DNA of 64,000 bases from Haemophilus sputorum CCUG 13788 (GTDB lineage: Bacteria > Pseudomonadota > Gammaproteobacteria > Enterobacterales > Pasteurellaceae). The stretch spans positions 1 to 64,000 of the forward strand of contig NZ_AFNK01000079.1 of assembly GCF_000238795.1 (NCBI RefSeq), read 5' to 3'. Numbering within the stretch: the first letter of the stretch is position 1; each line of letters opens with the position of its first letter. Of the stretch, positions 11,376 through 20,107 are shown one piece after another. A program made the translations under genes and the position numbers. Under the pieces are notes generated by a model that made no database searches, was not told the origin of the DNA, and saw only the letters and a program-made list of their open reading frames with translations.

Positions 11376-12359
11376 ATGAATAAACTTACTCATTCAACTT
11401 TAGCATTAGCTTTACTCTGTGCATTAACGGCTTGTTCTGGTGGTGGAAGTAAAGGACCAAATGTCCAAATTCCAACTGTAAATAATCCAGAAAAACCAGT
11501 ACAAACAAATTCAGCGAATAATGTTGCTAACAATAATTCTACAGTTAAACAAGTAGTATCTAAGCCATCTATTCCCTCAACTACAGAAAATAAAGCAGGA
11601 GAACAATCTGCCCCTTCATCAAATGAAAAAGTGATACAACCTAGTGAAAAACATTTGGATAAAACAGGATTGGATATTTCTAAAGAAAGTTTTGAAGAAG
11701 GTGAATTAAATCGTTTTGTCATTGAAAATCAAGATGGAAAAGAAATTGCTCAACTGTCAGGTTATAACCGAGCTTATTCATTTAATGGTGCAGTAATAAA
11801 ATCTAAAGATCCGACTTTAGGTTCTATGGTTGTAGATAATGTGGTTGTACGTTTAGCTCAGAAAGTAGGCGCAATTGGCGGATTAAAAGGGCTTGCGTTA
11901 TCTAAATCTGTCACAACGATGTATAACTTAACACATAATCCAGAACGTGATATTTTCTATTTTGGTGCAGAGACTGCAGAAGCCAATATTCCGAAAACAG
12001 GTGTTGTAACTTATAAAGGTAATGCAAGCCGTTATGATAATCTTACTGCTTCTGTAAAAAATGTTGGTAAATCAGAATTAAAAGCAAACTTTGATGATAA
12101 GAAAATTAAAGGTGAATTAGCTTTAGATGGTCTTCGTCGCAATATTTCATTAAAAGAAACTGATATTATTGGAAATGGATTTAATGGAGTAGCAGTTGCT
12201 GGCGAAAATAGCATTTTTACTACTCGAGATGGCGAATATGAAGGTAAATTCTTCGGACCAAATGCTGAAGAAGTTGCTGGTAAAGCGCGTTTCTTTGATA
12301 GTGATAAAAAAGAAATTAATGATTTAGCAACGAGTTTTAGTGCTGAACAAGTGAAATAA
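11376..12359 (+). CDS. TbpB-like surface lipoprotein, probably Slam-dependent
   Basis: A 327-residue lipoprotein. The signal peptide ends in the lipobox LTAC (Cys20), followed by SGGG and a low-complexity Asn/Ser/Thr/Pro tether to about residue 105. The C-terminal part (about 190-327) is beta-rich and ends in the TbpB-type barrel pattern GEYEGKFFGPNAEEVAGKARF split over strands. This architecture is that of surface lipoproteins exported by Slam, such as transferrin-binding protein B. No slam gene is nearby and no ligand can be named. GAAGGAATC gives a good ribosome site. Confidence 0.72.
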   Translation: MNKLTHSTLALALLCALTACSGGGSKGPNVQIPTVNNPEKPVQTNSANNVANNNSTVKQVVSKPSIPSTTENKAGEQSAPSSNEKVIQPSEKHLDKTGLDISKESFEEGELNRFVIENQDGKEIAQLSGYNRAYSFNGAVIKSKDPTLGSMVVDNVVVRLAQKVGAIGGLKGLALSKSVTTMYNLTHNPERDIFYFGAETAEANIPKTGVVTYKGNASRYDNLTASVKNVGKSELKANFDDKKIKGELALDGLRRNISLKETDIIGNGFNGVAVAGENSIFTTRDGEYEGKFFGPNAEEVAGKARFFDSDKKEINDLATSFSAEQVK

Positions 12360-12369
12360 TTGTAAAGTA

Positions 12370-12398
12370 AAATCCGCATCTAAGATGCGGATTTTTTT
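12370..12398. terminator. Terminator between the surface lipoprotein and yfeD
   Basis: A perfect 10-bp stem (AATCCGCATC / GATGCGGATT) with a 3-base loop and seven or more Ts on the plus strand. It lies between convergent genes and may serve both. Confidence 0.88.
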
Positions 12399-12402
12399 AT
12401 TT

Positions 12403-13236
12403 TTATTTCTGATATCTCACTTTTAATCGAGAATATGCAAGCGCCACTAAAAAAAAGACCGCTTGTATTAAGATGATTGAAGCGCCGGTTGAGGCATTAA
12501 AGTGATAGCTGAGAATCACACCAAGTAAACTTGCCGTGCAAGCACTTAGTGTTGCAATAAGCAGCATTTTATCAAAGGATTGGGTCAGTGTTAGCCCAAT
12601 AATGCCAGGGGCGATAAGCATTGCGACCACCAAAATGACACCAACGACTTGCATACTGCTGACAATAGTGAGAGCCAGTAAGATAAGTAAACCATAATGC
12701 AACCATTTTGGTGAGAGCCCAGCAACACGGGCGTGGCTGGCATCAAAGCAATAAAGCAATAAATCTTTGCGTTTGAGCATGAGAATGCTAAACACAATGG
12801 CAGCAATGATAGCGGTTTGTTGTAGCTGTTCATTACTTACACCCAAAATACTCCCGAGTAGAATATGAGTGAGGTGCTGTTCAGTTTCTATTTTGGTAAA
12901 CATCACTAAACCAACAGCAAACATGCCTGAAAAAACAATGCCCATTGCGGTGTCTTCTTTAATGCGGCTATTCTCTTTTAAATACCCTACACCTAAAGCG
13001 CAGAAAATGCCTGAGAAAAATGCGCCGATTGCTAATGGAATGCCAAGTAGAAATGCTAATACCACACCTGGTAAAACCGCATGTGAAATAGCATCGCCCA
13101 TTAAAGACCAACCTTTTAGCACAATATAACAAGAGAGCATTGCACAGATTATTGCCACAATAAGCGAAGTTATCAGTGCATTTTGCATAAATGGATATTG
13201 CAACGGCTCGGTAATCAGATTCAATAAATCATTCAT
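12403..13236 (-). CDS. yfeD: Iron/manganese ABC transporter permease YfeD-like
   Basis: A 277-residue ABC-3 family permease with about eight or nine membrane segments, the second permease of a Yfe/Sit-type system importing chelated iron and manganese. It shows the family pattern GWSLMGDAISHAVLPGV near the N-terminus, shared with the other permease in this operon. It overlaps yfeC by 8 bases and is the last gene of the operon. Metal preference cannot be read from the sequence. Confidence 0.88.
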   Translation of the reverse strand: MNDLLNLITEPLQYPFMQNALITSLIVAIICAMLSCYIVLKGWSLMGDAISHAVLPGVVLAFLLGIPLAIGAFFSGIFCALGVGYLKENSRIKEDTAMGIVFSGMFAVGLVMFTKIETEQHLTHILLGSILGVSNEQLQQTAIIAAIVFSILMLKRKDLLLYCFDASHARVAGLSPKWLHYGLLILLALTIVSSMQVVGVILVVAMLIAPGIIGLTLTQSFDKMLLIATLSACTASLLGVILSYHFNASTGASIILIQAVFFLVALAYSRLKVRYQK

Positions 13237-14080
13237 GTTTGCCTGCCTTTTTCATTCTGCGATTAACCAGTCCATATTTCGGGGCAAAAAGAAATGCCAT
13301 TAAGAAGAGTAAGGTTTGCAAGCAAACAATAACGCCTCCTGTTGCACCATCTAAATAATAGCTTAAATAAACGCCTACGGCAGAAGTGCCAGCGCCAAGT
13401 AAGACGGCAATGATTAATAAGCGGTTAAATTTATCCGTTAATAGGTAAGCGGTTGCGCCAGGGGTAATGACCATTGCAATGACTAAAATCGCTCCAACGG
13501 TTTGTAATGCGGCTACAACACAAGCACTAAGTAAGGTAAAAAACAATACTTTGTAGAAAATGGGTGAAAGTCCAACTGTAATCGCTTGAGTTTCATCAAA
13601 GAAAATGAGGAGTAAATCTTTCCAAAATAGAAGCAGTAGCACTAAACAAACGCCAATAATAATCGCAATTTGAGTGATATCTTCATCTGCAATGCCGAGA
13701 ATATTCCCCAAAATGATATTTTGTACATCGACGGAAGTCGGGTTGAGCGAAATAATCAATAAGCCTAATGCAAAAAAGGTACTAAAAATAAAGCCGATAA
13801 CGGCATCTTCTTTGATTTTAGAGATAGATTTAATCCAAAGAATGGAAATAGCCGCTAAAATCCCAGAGAAGAAAGCGCCTACCGCATAAGGTAAGGAAAA
13901 GGCGTAAGCGATAGCGACACCAGGCACGACAGCATGCGATAACGCATCGCCGATAAGCGACCAACCTTTAAGCATTAAATAAGCGGAAAGAAAGGCACAA
14001 ATCGCGCCGATAGCGGTGCTAAGAATTATTGCCTTATTCATATATTCATAGCCGAATGGCTCAAGTAAGATCTCCCACAT
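13229..14080 (-). CDS. yfeC: Iron/manganese ABC transporter permease YfeC-like
   Basis: A 283-residue ABC-3 permease, paralogous to the next gene; both carry the GWSLIGDALSHAV-type motif near residue 45. Together the two permeases form the channel of the Yfe/Sit metal importer. It starts 8 bases after the ATPase gene ends and overlaps yfeD by 8 bases, so translation is probably coupled. Confidence 0.88.
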   Translation of the reverse strand: MWEILLEPFGYEYMNKAIILSTAIGAICAFLSAYLMLKGWSLIGDALSHAVVPGVAIAYAFSLPYAVGAFFSGILAAISILWIKSISKIKEDAVIGFIFSTFFALGLLIISLNPTSVDVQNIILGNILGIADEDITQIAIIIGVCLVLLLLFWKDLLLIFFDETQAITVGLSPIFYKVLFFTLLSACVVAALQTVGAILVIAMVITPGATAYLLTDKFNRLLIIAVLLGAGTSAVGVYLSYYLDGATGGVIVCLQTLLFLMAFLFAPKYGLVNRRMKKAGKHE

Positions 14081-14088
14081 AGTTGCTC

Positions 14089-15000
14089 CTACTTATCTTC
14101 TTTTGCCATATCGGCTTTAGGAAAATGGCATTTTTGCGTGGTTGGCGCAGGGGGATCTTCTTTAGTGTTGCCGTAGAACACAGCGGGGCGTTCGTCATCC
14201 GTTAACACGGTAACTGCGCGGCTATCTTCATCATCATGTAAATCTTGCCCGAGTAATTTAATATGGCGAAGTACACCACCAAATACTTTTTCAAGATTAT
14301 GTTGATTAAAGGTTGTTTCGGTTTTACCAGCTGCAATGACCGTACGATTTATCATCACCACTTGATCACAGAAATCGGGCACAGAACCTAAATTATGCGT
14401 TGAAACTAAAATGAGATGACCTTCTGCACGTAAGGCTTGTAATAAATCTACAATAGCGTTTTCAGTTTGTACATCAACGCCAGTAAAGGGCTCATCTAAT
14501 AAAATGATACGACTTTGTTGCGCAAGGGCACGGGCGAGGAAAACACGCTTTTTTTGCCCGCCAGAAAGCTCACCAATTTGGCGATCTGCTAGGTGAGTAA
14601 TATTCACACGCGCCATTGCTTCTTGAACTTTCTGTTTATCAACGGCTTTAGGAATACGCAGAAAATTCATATAGCCATAGCGCCCCATCATCACCACATC
14701 GTAAACAGAAACGGGAAATTGCCAGTCTACTTCTTCTGATTGCGGAACATAAGCGACTAAGTTATTTTTAAGCGCCTGCTGGATTGGTAAATCACATAAT
14801 CGAACTTCACCTTCTTGTGGTTTTACTAAACCCATCAGGCTTTTAAAAAGGGTTGATTTACCACTCCCGTTTACGCCAACTAAGCCGCAGATTGTGCCGC
14901 CCTCTAGTTGGAAAGACATATCATAGATTGCCGTATGGCCATTATTATAGCGCACGGTAATATTATCGACTCGAATCGAGGCAAGCGGGGTGGTAGTCAT
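14089..15000 (-). CDS. yfeB: Iron/manganese ABC transporter ATPase YfeB-like
   Basis: A 303-residue ABC ATPase with Walker [10 protein letters not shown], signature [15 protein letters not shown] and Walker [13 protein letters not shown], all canonical. It energises the Yfe/Sit metal importer. The C-terminal ~50 residues after the ATPase fold are acidic and then rich in Pro/Thr/Lys, an extension that is longer than the minimal domain. Its start overlaps the stop of yfeA by one base. Confidence 0.9.
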   Translation of the reverse strand: MTTTPLASIRVDNITVRYNNGHTAIYDMSFQLEGGTICGLVGVNGSGKSTLFKSLMGLVKPQEGEVRLCDLPIQQALKNNLVAYVPQSEEVDWQFPVSVYDVVMMGRYGYMNFLRIPKAVDKQKVQEAMARVNITHLADRQIGELSGGQKKRVFLARALAQQSRIILLDEPFTGVDVQTENAIVDLLQALRAEGHLILVSTHNLGSVPDFCDQVVMINRTVIAAGKTETTFNQHNLEKVFGGVLRHIKLLGQDLHDDEDSRAVTVLTDDERPAVFYGNTKEDPPAPTTQKCHFPKADMAKEDK

Positions 15001-15878
15001 TATTCAAATCCTTTTACAATAGTAGAAACAGTCGTGTTCAGTAAGTCAATATAGGTTGGTACTGGACCATCTTTAGTTGATAATGAGTCAACATAAAGCA
15101 CGCCACCATATTTAGCACCGCTCTCTTTAGCAACTTGTTGTGCTGGTTTTGGTGAGATGGTGCTTTCACTAAAGACTACCGGAATGTGATTTTTTTTAAC
15201 TAAATCAATCACTTTACGAACTTGTTGAGGCGTACCTTGTTGTTCAGCGTTAATTGGCCATAAATAACCTTCTTTTAAACCATAGTCTTTAGCAAGATAG
15301 CTAAATGCGCCTTCACTAGTTACCAACCAACGTTGCGCTTCTGGAATAGAAGATAATTTTTCTCTAAATGGTTTATCTAGCTGTTTAATTTTTTCTGCAT
15401 AGGCAGCTGCATTTTTCTCATAAACAGCCGCATTTTGTGGGTCGTATTTGATAAATGCGTTTTTAATGTTTTCAACATAAATTAACGCATTAGATGGCGA
15501 CATCCACGCATGCGGGTTTGGTGCGCCTTTGTATGAGCCTTCATAAATCGAAAGCGGTTCAATGCCTGTTGTCACTACAACAGCAGGTTTGTTGCTAATG
15601 TTTTGGAAAAAACGTTCAAACCAACGCTCTAAATTTAGTCCGTTCCATAAAATCAAATCTGCAGATTGGGCTTTTACAATATCTTTCGGGGTTGGTTCAT
15701 ATTCATGAATCTCAGCCCCCGGTTTTGTAATTGACTCGACTTCTGCTGCATCACCGCCGACATTTTGAGCAATATCTTGAATAACAGTAAAAGTGGTCAC
15801 AACCTTGAATTTTGCTTCTGCCCATTGCGTTAGACTTAAGCCTAATAATGCAGCAAGTAAGTAACGATATGATTTCAT
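15000..15878 (-). CDS. yfeA: Periplasmic metal-binding protein YfeA-like
   Basis: A 292-residue cluster A-I solute-binding protein for Mn2+/Fe2+ (possibly Zn2+). A signal peptide ends at about AEA (residues 20-22). His58 in AEIHEYEP and the His of NPHAWMSP are the expected metal ligands, with late Glu and Asp ligands in FSESTIS and VDSLS. There is no long His-rich loop, which favours Mn/Fe over Zn. First gene of yfeABCD. A Fur-like palindrome lies about 70 bases upstream. Confidence 0.88.
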   Translation of the reverse strand: MKSYRYLLAALLGLSLTQWAEAKFKVVTTFTVIQDIAQNVGGDAAEVESITKPGAEIHEYEPTPKDIVKAQSADLILWNGLNLERWFERFFQNISNKPAVVVTTGIEPLSIYEGSYKGAPNPHAWMSPSNALIYVENIKNAFIKYDPQNAAVYEKNAAAYAEKIKQLDKPFREKLSSIPEAQRWLVTSEGAFSYLAKDYGLKEGYLWPINAEQQGTPQQVRKVIDLVKKNHIPVVFSESTISPKPAQQVAKESGAKYGGVLYVDSLSTKDGPVPTYIDLLNTTVSTIVKGFE

Positions 15879-15947
15879 TTTGTCTCCTTTTATATATTTA
15901 TTGAAACCATAATAATATTAATATTTCTATTTTATAAAGTCAACAGT

Positions 15948-15987
15948 TGAGAAGCATTCTCATTTAGATGGGTGTAAATGAGAATGC
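15948..15987. promoter_or_regulatory. Fur-like palindrome and inverted repeat between yfeA and yqhA
   Basis: TGAGAAGCATTCTCA (15948-15962) is a perfect 6-3-6 palindrome and agrees with most positions of the 15-base Fur core (TGATAATnATTATCA). A second element overlaps it: GCATTCTCATTT (15954-15965) repeats inverted as AAATGAGAATGC (15976-15987). The position between divergent yfeA and yqhA fits iron-responsive control of the metal importer. Fur binding itself is inferred. Confidence 0.55.
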
Positions 15988-16066
15988 AAGCGGTAAAATT
16001 TCTTCAATTTTTTGCAAAAAATCAGTAAAATCCGCCCGCTTATTTTTAGACGTTTTTTGGGGAAAC

Positions 16067-16603
16067 ATGCAATCAGAAAAGAAACTACGAGAGAACATTC
16101 TCGGGAATATTATTTTTGCCAGTCGTTGGCTACAGTTGCCGATTTATCTTGGGCTTATTGTTGTACAAGGCATTTATGCTTATAAATTCACGAAATCACT
16201 TTATCACTTGTTGGTGAACTTAAATGAAATGGATTCAGACACCATTATGTTGGCGGTGCTGAATTTAATTGATGTTGTGATGATTGCTAATCTTTTGGTG
16301 ATGGTGATTGTCGGGGGGTATGAAACCTTTGTCTCTAAACTGAATGTAGACGATCATCCTGATCAGCCTGAATGGCTTGATCACGTCAATGCGACAATTT
16401 TAAAAGTGAAACTTTCGATGGCAATTATCAGCATTTCTTCGATTCATTTATTGCAAACGTTTATCAATGCATATAAATTATCGGAAAAAACAATGATGTG
16501 GGAAGTGATTATTCATCTTTCCTTTATTATTTCAGCGATTGCGATGGCTCATATTGATCGTTTGCTTAATAGTGCGCATCATTCAAAAGAATCCAAGCAT
16601 TAA
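16067..16603 (+). CDS. yqhA: YqhA family (UPF0114) membrane protein
   Basis: A 178-residue inner-membrane protein with about four hydrophobic segments and the UPF0114 family start ([14 protein letters not shown]) and [11 protein letters not shown] motif. I use ATG 16067 after TTGGGGAAAC; an upstream in-frame ATG at 15968 would begin inside the regulatory palindrome. Function unknown. It is divergent from yfeA and shares its intergenic region. Confidence 0.85.
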   Translation: MQSEKKLRENILGNIIFASRWLQLPIYLGLIVVQGIYAYKFTKSLYHLLVNLNEMDSDTIMLAVLNLIDVVMIANLLVMVIVGGYETFVSKLNVDDHPDQPEWLDHVNATILKVKLSMAIISISSIHLLQTFINAYKLSEKTMMWEVIIHLSFIISAIAMAHIDRLLNSAHHSKESKH

Positions 16604-16632
16604 GCTATTACAACAATTTAAAACTTTTTGAG

Positions 16633-16660
16633 AAAAACGGGGTAAAATACCTCGTTTTTG
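16633..16660 (+). terminator. yqhA terminator
   Basis: A 12-bp stem with one mismatch (AAAAACGGGGTA / TACCTCGTTTTT), four-base loop, then T-rich sequence. Confidence 0.75.
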
Positions 16661-16680
16661 TTTTTTAAAGAAAGGATAAA

Positions 16681-18054
16681 ATGATGACTAAACATTACGA
16701 CTATATTGCAATTGGTGGCGGTTCTGGCGGGATTGCCTCAATTAACCGTGCGGCAAGCTATGGCAAAAAATGTGCGATTATCGAAGCAAAACATTTAGGT
16801 GGCACTTGCGTAAACGTAGGTTGTGTACCGAAAAAAGTGATGTTCTATGGCGCACAAATTGCAGAAGCCATTAATAGCTATGCGCCAGCTTATGGTTTTG
16901 ATGTAGAAGTGAAAAAGTTTGATTACGCGAAATTAGTCGAGAGTCGTCAAGCTTACATTGGTCGAATTCATACTTCTTACAATAATGTGTTAGCGAAAAA
17001 TAATGTTGATGTTTTAAATGGATTTGCCCGTTTTAAAGATGCGAAAACCATTGAAGTGAGCTATGCAGATGGTTCAACAGAATTAGTGACCGCAGATCAT
17101 ATCTTAATTGCGACGGGTGGGCGCCCAAGTATTCCTGCAGTAAAAGGTGCAGAATACGGGATTGATTCAAATGGTGTATTTGATTTAAATGAATTACCAA
17201 AACGTGTTGCAGTAGTGGGTGCTGGTTATATTGCGGTTGAATTAGCGGGTGTTTTAAATAGCTTAGGCAGCGAAACACATTTATTTGTACGCCAACATGC
17301 GCCATTGCGTAATCAAGATCCATTGATTGTAGAAACTTTAGTTGAAGTGTTAGCGCAAGATGGTATCCAATTACATACCAAAGCGTTGCCTGAAGGAGTG
17401 GTGAAAAATGCTGATGGTTCGCTCACCTTAAAATTACAAGATGGTCGTGAAACTACGGTGGATACCCTAATTTGGGCAATTGGTCGTGAACCGGCAACAG
17501 ATGTGATCAATCTTGAAGTAACTGGTGTAAAAACCAATTCACGCGGACAAATTATTGTTGATAAATTCCAAAATACCAATGTACCTGGCATTTATGCAGT
17601 GGGTGATATTATTGAAGGCGGTATTGAATTAACACCAGTTGCCGTGGCGGCAGGTCGCCGTTTGTCTGAGCGTTTATTTAATAATAAACCGAATGAACAT
17701 TTAGATTACAATCTTGTGCCAACCGTTGTGTTTAGCCATCCACCAATCGGTACAGTCGGTTTAACAGAGCCACAAGCGATTGAACAATATGGCGAAGAAA
17801 ATGTGAAAGTGTACAAATCTTCTTTCACGGCAATGTACACCGCTGTCACTGAACATCGCCAACCTTGCCGAATGAAATTAGTGTGTGTCGGCAAAGAAGA
17901 GAAAATCGTGGGCTTACATGGTATTGGTTATGGTGTGGATGAAATGATTCAAGGCTTCGCTGTGGCAATCAAAATGGGCGCAACGAAAGCAGATTTTGAT
18001 AATACCGTTGCAATTCACCCAACAGGTTCAGAAGAGTTTGTGACAATGCGTTAA
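16681..18054 (+). CDS. gor: Glutathione reductase
   Basis: NADPH-dependent flavoenzyme reducing glutathione disulfide in the cytoplasm. It has the FAD motif GGGSGG at the N-terminus, the redox disulfide GTCVNVGC (Cys43 and Cys48), the NADPH fold [14 protein letters not shown], and the C-terminal HPTGSEE active-site base. At 457 residues it matches the bacterial family. It starts with ATGATG after AAAGGA; either Met could be used. Confidence 0.95.
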   Translation: MMTKHYDYIAIGGGSGGIASINRAASYGKKCAIIEAKHLGGTCVNVGCVPKKVMFYGAQIAEAINSYAPAYGFDVEVKKFDYAKLVESRQAYIGRIHTSYNNVLAKNNVDVLNGFARFKDAKTIEVSYADGSTELVTADHILIATGGRPSIPAVKGAEYGIDSNGVFDLNELPKRVAVVGAGYIAVELAGVLNSLGSETHLFVRQHAPLRNQDPLIVETLVEVLAQDGIQLHTKALPEGVVKNADGSLTLKLQDGRETTVDTLIWAIGREPATDVINLEVTGVKTNSRGQIIVDKFQNTNVPGIYAVGDIIEGGIELTPVAVAAGRRLSERLFNNKPNEHLDYNLVPTVVFSHPPIGTVGLTEPQAIEQYGEENVKVYKSSFTAMYTAVTEHRQPCRMKLVCVGKEEKIVGLHGIGYGVDEMIQGFAVAIKMGATKADFDNTVAIHPTGSEEFVTMR

Positions 18055-18085
18055 TTGTCAATACAACTTTATTGTAATATAATGT

Positions 18086-18118
18086 AAAGCGAGGTAAGTT
18101 TATTTTACCTCGCTTTTA
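18086..18118 (+). terminator. gor terminator
   Basis: A 12-bp perfect stem (AAAGCGAGGTAA / TTACCTCGCTTT) with a T-rich tail, 31 bases after the gor stop. Confidence 0.88.
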
Positions 18119-18144
18119 TTATAGGTTTACTTTAAGGGTAGGTT

Positions 18145-19041
18145 ATGAAGAGTCTCTTCACCGTGATTGGATTTTGCGCATTATTAGCAGGATGTGATGA
18201 TGCGATCTCTAATCAAGCCGATAACACTAATCAAAATATTACAAAAGACGTTAAACAAAACGCAGAAAAAACCGCAAATACAGAAATTAAATCAGTACCA
18301 GACGAATCAAAACCTGCAACAGTGTCAGAACAATCAGTTAAAGTGACACAAGAAAAAGAAACCGATAAACAAGCGGTCAAAAAAGCAGAAGATTTTGCAA
18401 AGGTGGCAGATAAAAAAGAGGATGTGAAGAAGGAGCCTGAAACATCAACAACAGAAAAAGCGGTCGTTGAAACATCTGTAGAAACGAATGTTACGGAACC
18501 AAAAGTTACGGCACCAAAAGCATTGGAAGCCAAAGCAGTGGAACCCAAAACTACCGAATTAAAAACGGTAGAAACAAAAGTAACAGATGAGAAGCTGGTA
18601 GAGAAGAAGGTGGTTGAAGCGAAATCTCAAGCACCTTTGGATAAATCGAAAGCGACAGCTGAGAAAATGGTTTCTGGAAAAACAGAGTCTGCTAAGCTCG
18701 CTTCAACCAAAGTAGAAACTGAGAAAGCTGAACCAGTAAAAGAGGAATCCCGCTTGGCAGATAAAGCAAAACCCGCTAAGAATGCCAAAGCGAGTGCGAA
18801 AAATGAGAGTAGCAAAACAGCCAAATCATCTTCTAAAGACGCCGCTAAAAGTGAAGCCGAATCAGATGAAAATGCGATGGTAAGTAGTTTCTCAATGGAA
18901 GAGTTGCGTTTAGGAGCACAGCGTTCGCCGACAAAAGATGAAATTCAGCATCTTAAGCGTCAATGCCGTTATGCTTATATGACCGAGCAAGATGTGATTG
19001 AAAATAATTGCTCTGCGAAGAAAGTGAGTATGGCAAGATAG
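18145..19041 (+). CDS. Low-complexity Lys/Glu/Val/Thr-rich lipoprotein
   Basis: A 298-residue predicted lipoprotein with lipobox LLAGC (Cys17). Residues from about 25 to 235 are low complexity, first Lys/Thr/Glu/Val with irregular VExK and EPK repeats, then a Lys/Ala/Ser tract. A conserved-looking domain of about 50 residues ends the protein (MEELRLGAQRSPTKDEIQHLKRQCRY onward) with two cysteines. Two uptake-like AAGCGGTC words are embedded in frame, at about 18372 and 18461, each encoding an Ala-Val pair. No enzymatic motif is present. Function unknown; a periplasm-spanning tether is possible. Confidence 0.75.
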   Translation: MKSLFTVIGFCALLAGCDDAISNQADNTNQNITKDVKQNAEKTANTEIKSVPDESKPATVSEQSVKVTQEKETDKQAVKKAEDFAKVADKKEDVKKEPETSTTEKAVVETSVETNVTEPKVTAPKALEAKAVEPKTTELKTVETKVTDEKLVEKKVVEAKSQAPLDKSKATAEKMVSGKTESAKLASTKVETEKAEPVKEESRLADKAKPAKNAKASAKNESSKTAKSSSKDAAKSEAESDENAMVSSFSMEELRLGAQRSPTKDEIQHLKRQCRYAYMTEQDVIENNCSAKKVSMAR

Positions 19042-19045
19042 GGTT

Positions 19046-19077
19046 AAATAGTGCAGCAAGTCTGCACTATTTTTTTG
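19046..19077 (+). terminator. Terminator of the low-complexity lipoprotein gene
   Basis: An 11-bp stem (AAATAGTGCAG / CTGCACTATTT) with a T run. It overlaps the last codons of the convergent plsY gene. Confidence 0.82.
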
Positions 19078-19669
19078 TCTTGAATTTATCCCAAATTTTT
19101 TCTTCTTGTCCTCGCCATAATCGCTGAATGTTTTCATGGTGACGATATAAAATAAAACAGCAAATCAGCGCAATCGGAAAGGTAAATTCAGGTTGAAACC
19201 ACCAAACAAATGCTGGCAGAATGAGTGCTACTATTACGGCACTTAATGAAGAATAGCCAGAAATTAAAAATACGGCTAACCAAGTCGCCACCGTTAAGCC
19301 TGAGATGGCATATCCAAATGGCAATAAGGCGCCAAATGCAGTCGCAACGCCTTTTCCACCTTTAAATCTAAAGAAAATAGGGAAAATATGTCCAAGGCAG
19401 GCAGCTAATGCAACAAAACCTACGGTTGATGGCGGTAGGGCTAAATGTAGTGCAAGTGCTACAGGTAACATTCCTTTTAAAATATCGCACATCAGCACCC
19501 CTAATGCGGCAGTTTTTCCACCAATGCGTAAAACGTTGGTTGCACCTGGATTATTTGAGCCATGTTCTCTAGGATCAGGTAAGCCAGCTAATTTGCAAAA
19601 AGTAATAGCGCTGGAGAATGAACCGAGCAGGTAGGCAAATAAAATCATCGCATAACCTGTGAATGTCAT
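19067..19669 (-). CDS. plsY: Glycerol-3-phosphate acyltransferase PlsY
   Basis: Membrane enzyme that acylates glycerol 3-phosphate using acyl-phosphate, the first committed step of phospholipid synthesis. The three PlsY motifs are visible: [21 protein letters not shown] and [14 protein letters not shown], with five predicted membrane segments. I use the ATG at 19669, preceded by GAAGGAAA, giving 200 residues; the start at 19696 would add nine residues across that ribosome site. Confidence 0.93.
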   Translation of the reverse strand: MTFTGYAMILFAYLLGSFSSAITFCKLAGLPDPREHGSNNPGATNVLRIGGKTAALGVLMCDILKGMLPVALALHLALPPSTVGFVALAACLGHIFPIFFRFKGGKGVATAFGALLPFGYAISGLTVATWLAVFLISGYSSLSAVIVALILPAFVWWFQPEFTFPIALICCFILYRHHENIQRLWRGQEEKIWDKFKTKK

Positions 19670-19747
19670 ATATTTTCCTTCTATGAGAGATGACAAAACT
19701 GCGTTATTCTACCCAAACTTTTTAAAAAAATCTCAAAAGGAGATCCG

Positions 19748-20107
19748 ATGACAGATAAAGTTTTTATTCACGAACTTACCGCATTTGCCTCAATTGGGGT
19801 TTATGACTGGGAACATACCATTAAACAGCGATTGGTATTTAATTTAGAAATGGAATGGGATTTTACCGAAGCAGTTAAAAATGATGATGTAGCACATTGT
19901 CTAAATTACGCTGAGGTTTCACAAACAGTAATTGATTTTGTCGAAAGTCAGCCATTTAAATTGGTGGAAACGCTCGCTCATCGAGTCGCTGATCTTTTAC
20001 AACAAAAATTCGGTATTAAGGCGTTGCGTTTAGAATTACATAAACCGAAAGCGGTTGCACAAGCGAGTTCTGTTGGGGTTATTGTAGAAAGACGTGCTGC
20101 CTTATGA
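19748..20107 (+). CDS. folB: Dihydroneopterin aldolase
   Basis: Folate-pathway enzyme converting 7,8-dihydroneopterin to 6-hydroxymethyl-dihydropterin. The 119-residue length, the start VFIHELTAFASIGVYDWE, the catalytic-region Tyr in CLNYAEV and the late KPKAV lysine fit the family. AGGAGATCC precedes the ATG. It overlaps arcB by 4 bases (ATGA), so the two are coupled. It is divergent from plsY, a pairing also common in enterobacteria. Confidence 0.93.
   Translation: MTDKVFIHELTAFASIGVYDWEHTIKQRLVFNLEMEWDFTEAVKNDDVAHCLNYAEVSQTVIDFVESQPFKLVETLAHRVADLLQQKFGIKALRLELHKPKAVAQASSVGVIVERRAAL

Noticed and set aside
12869-13129. Plus-strand ORF opposite yfeD
   Set aside because: The opposite strand encodes a clear permease; the shadow ORF has no ribosome site or recognisable domain.
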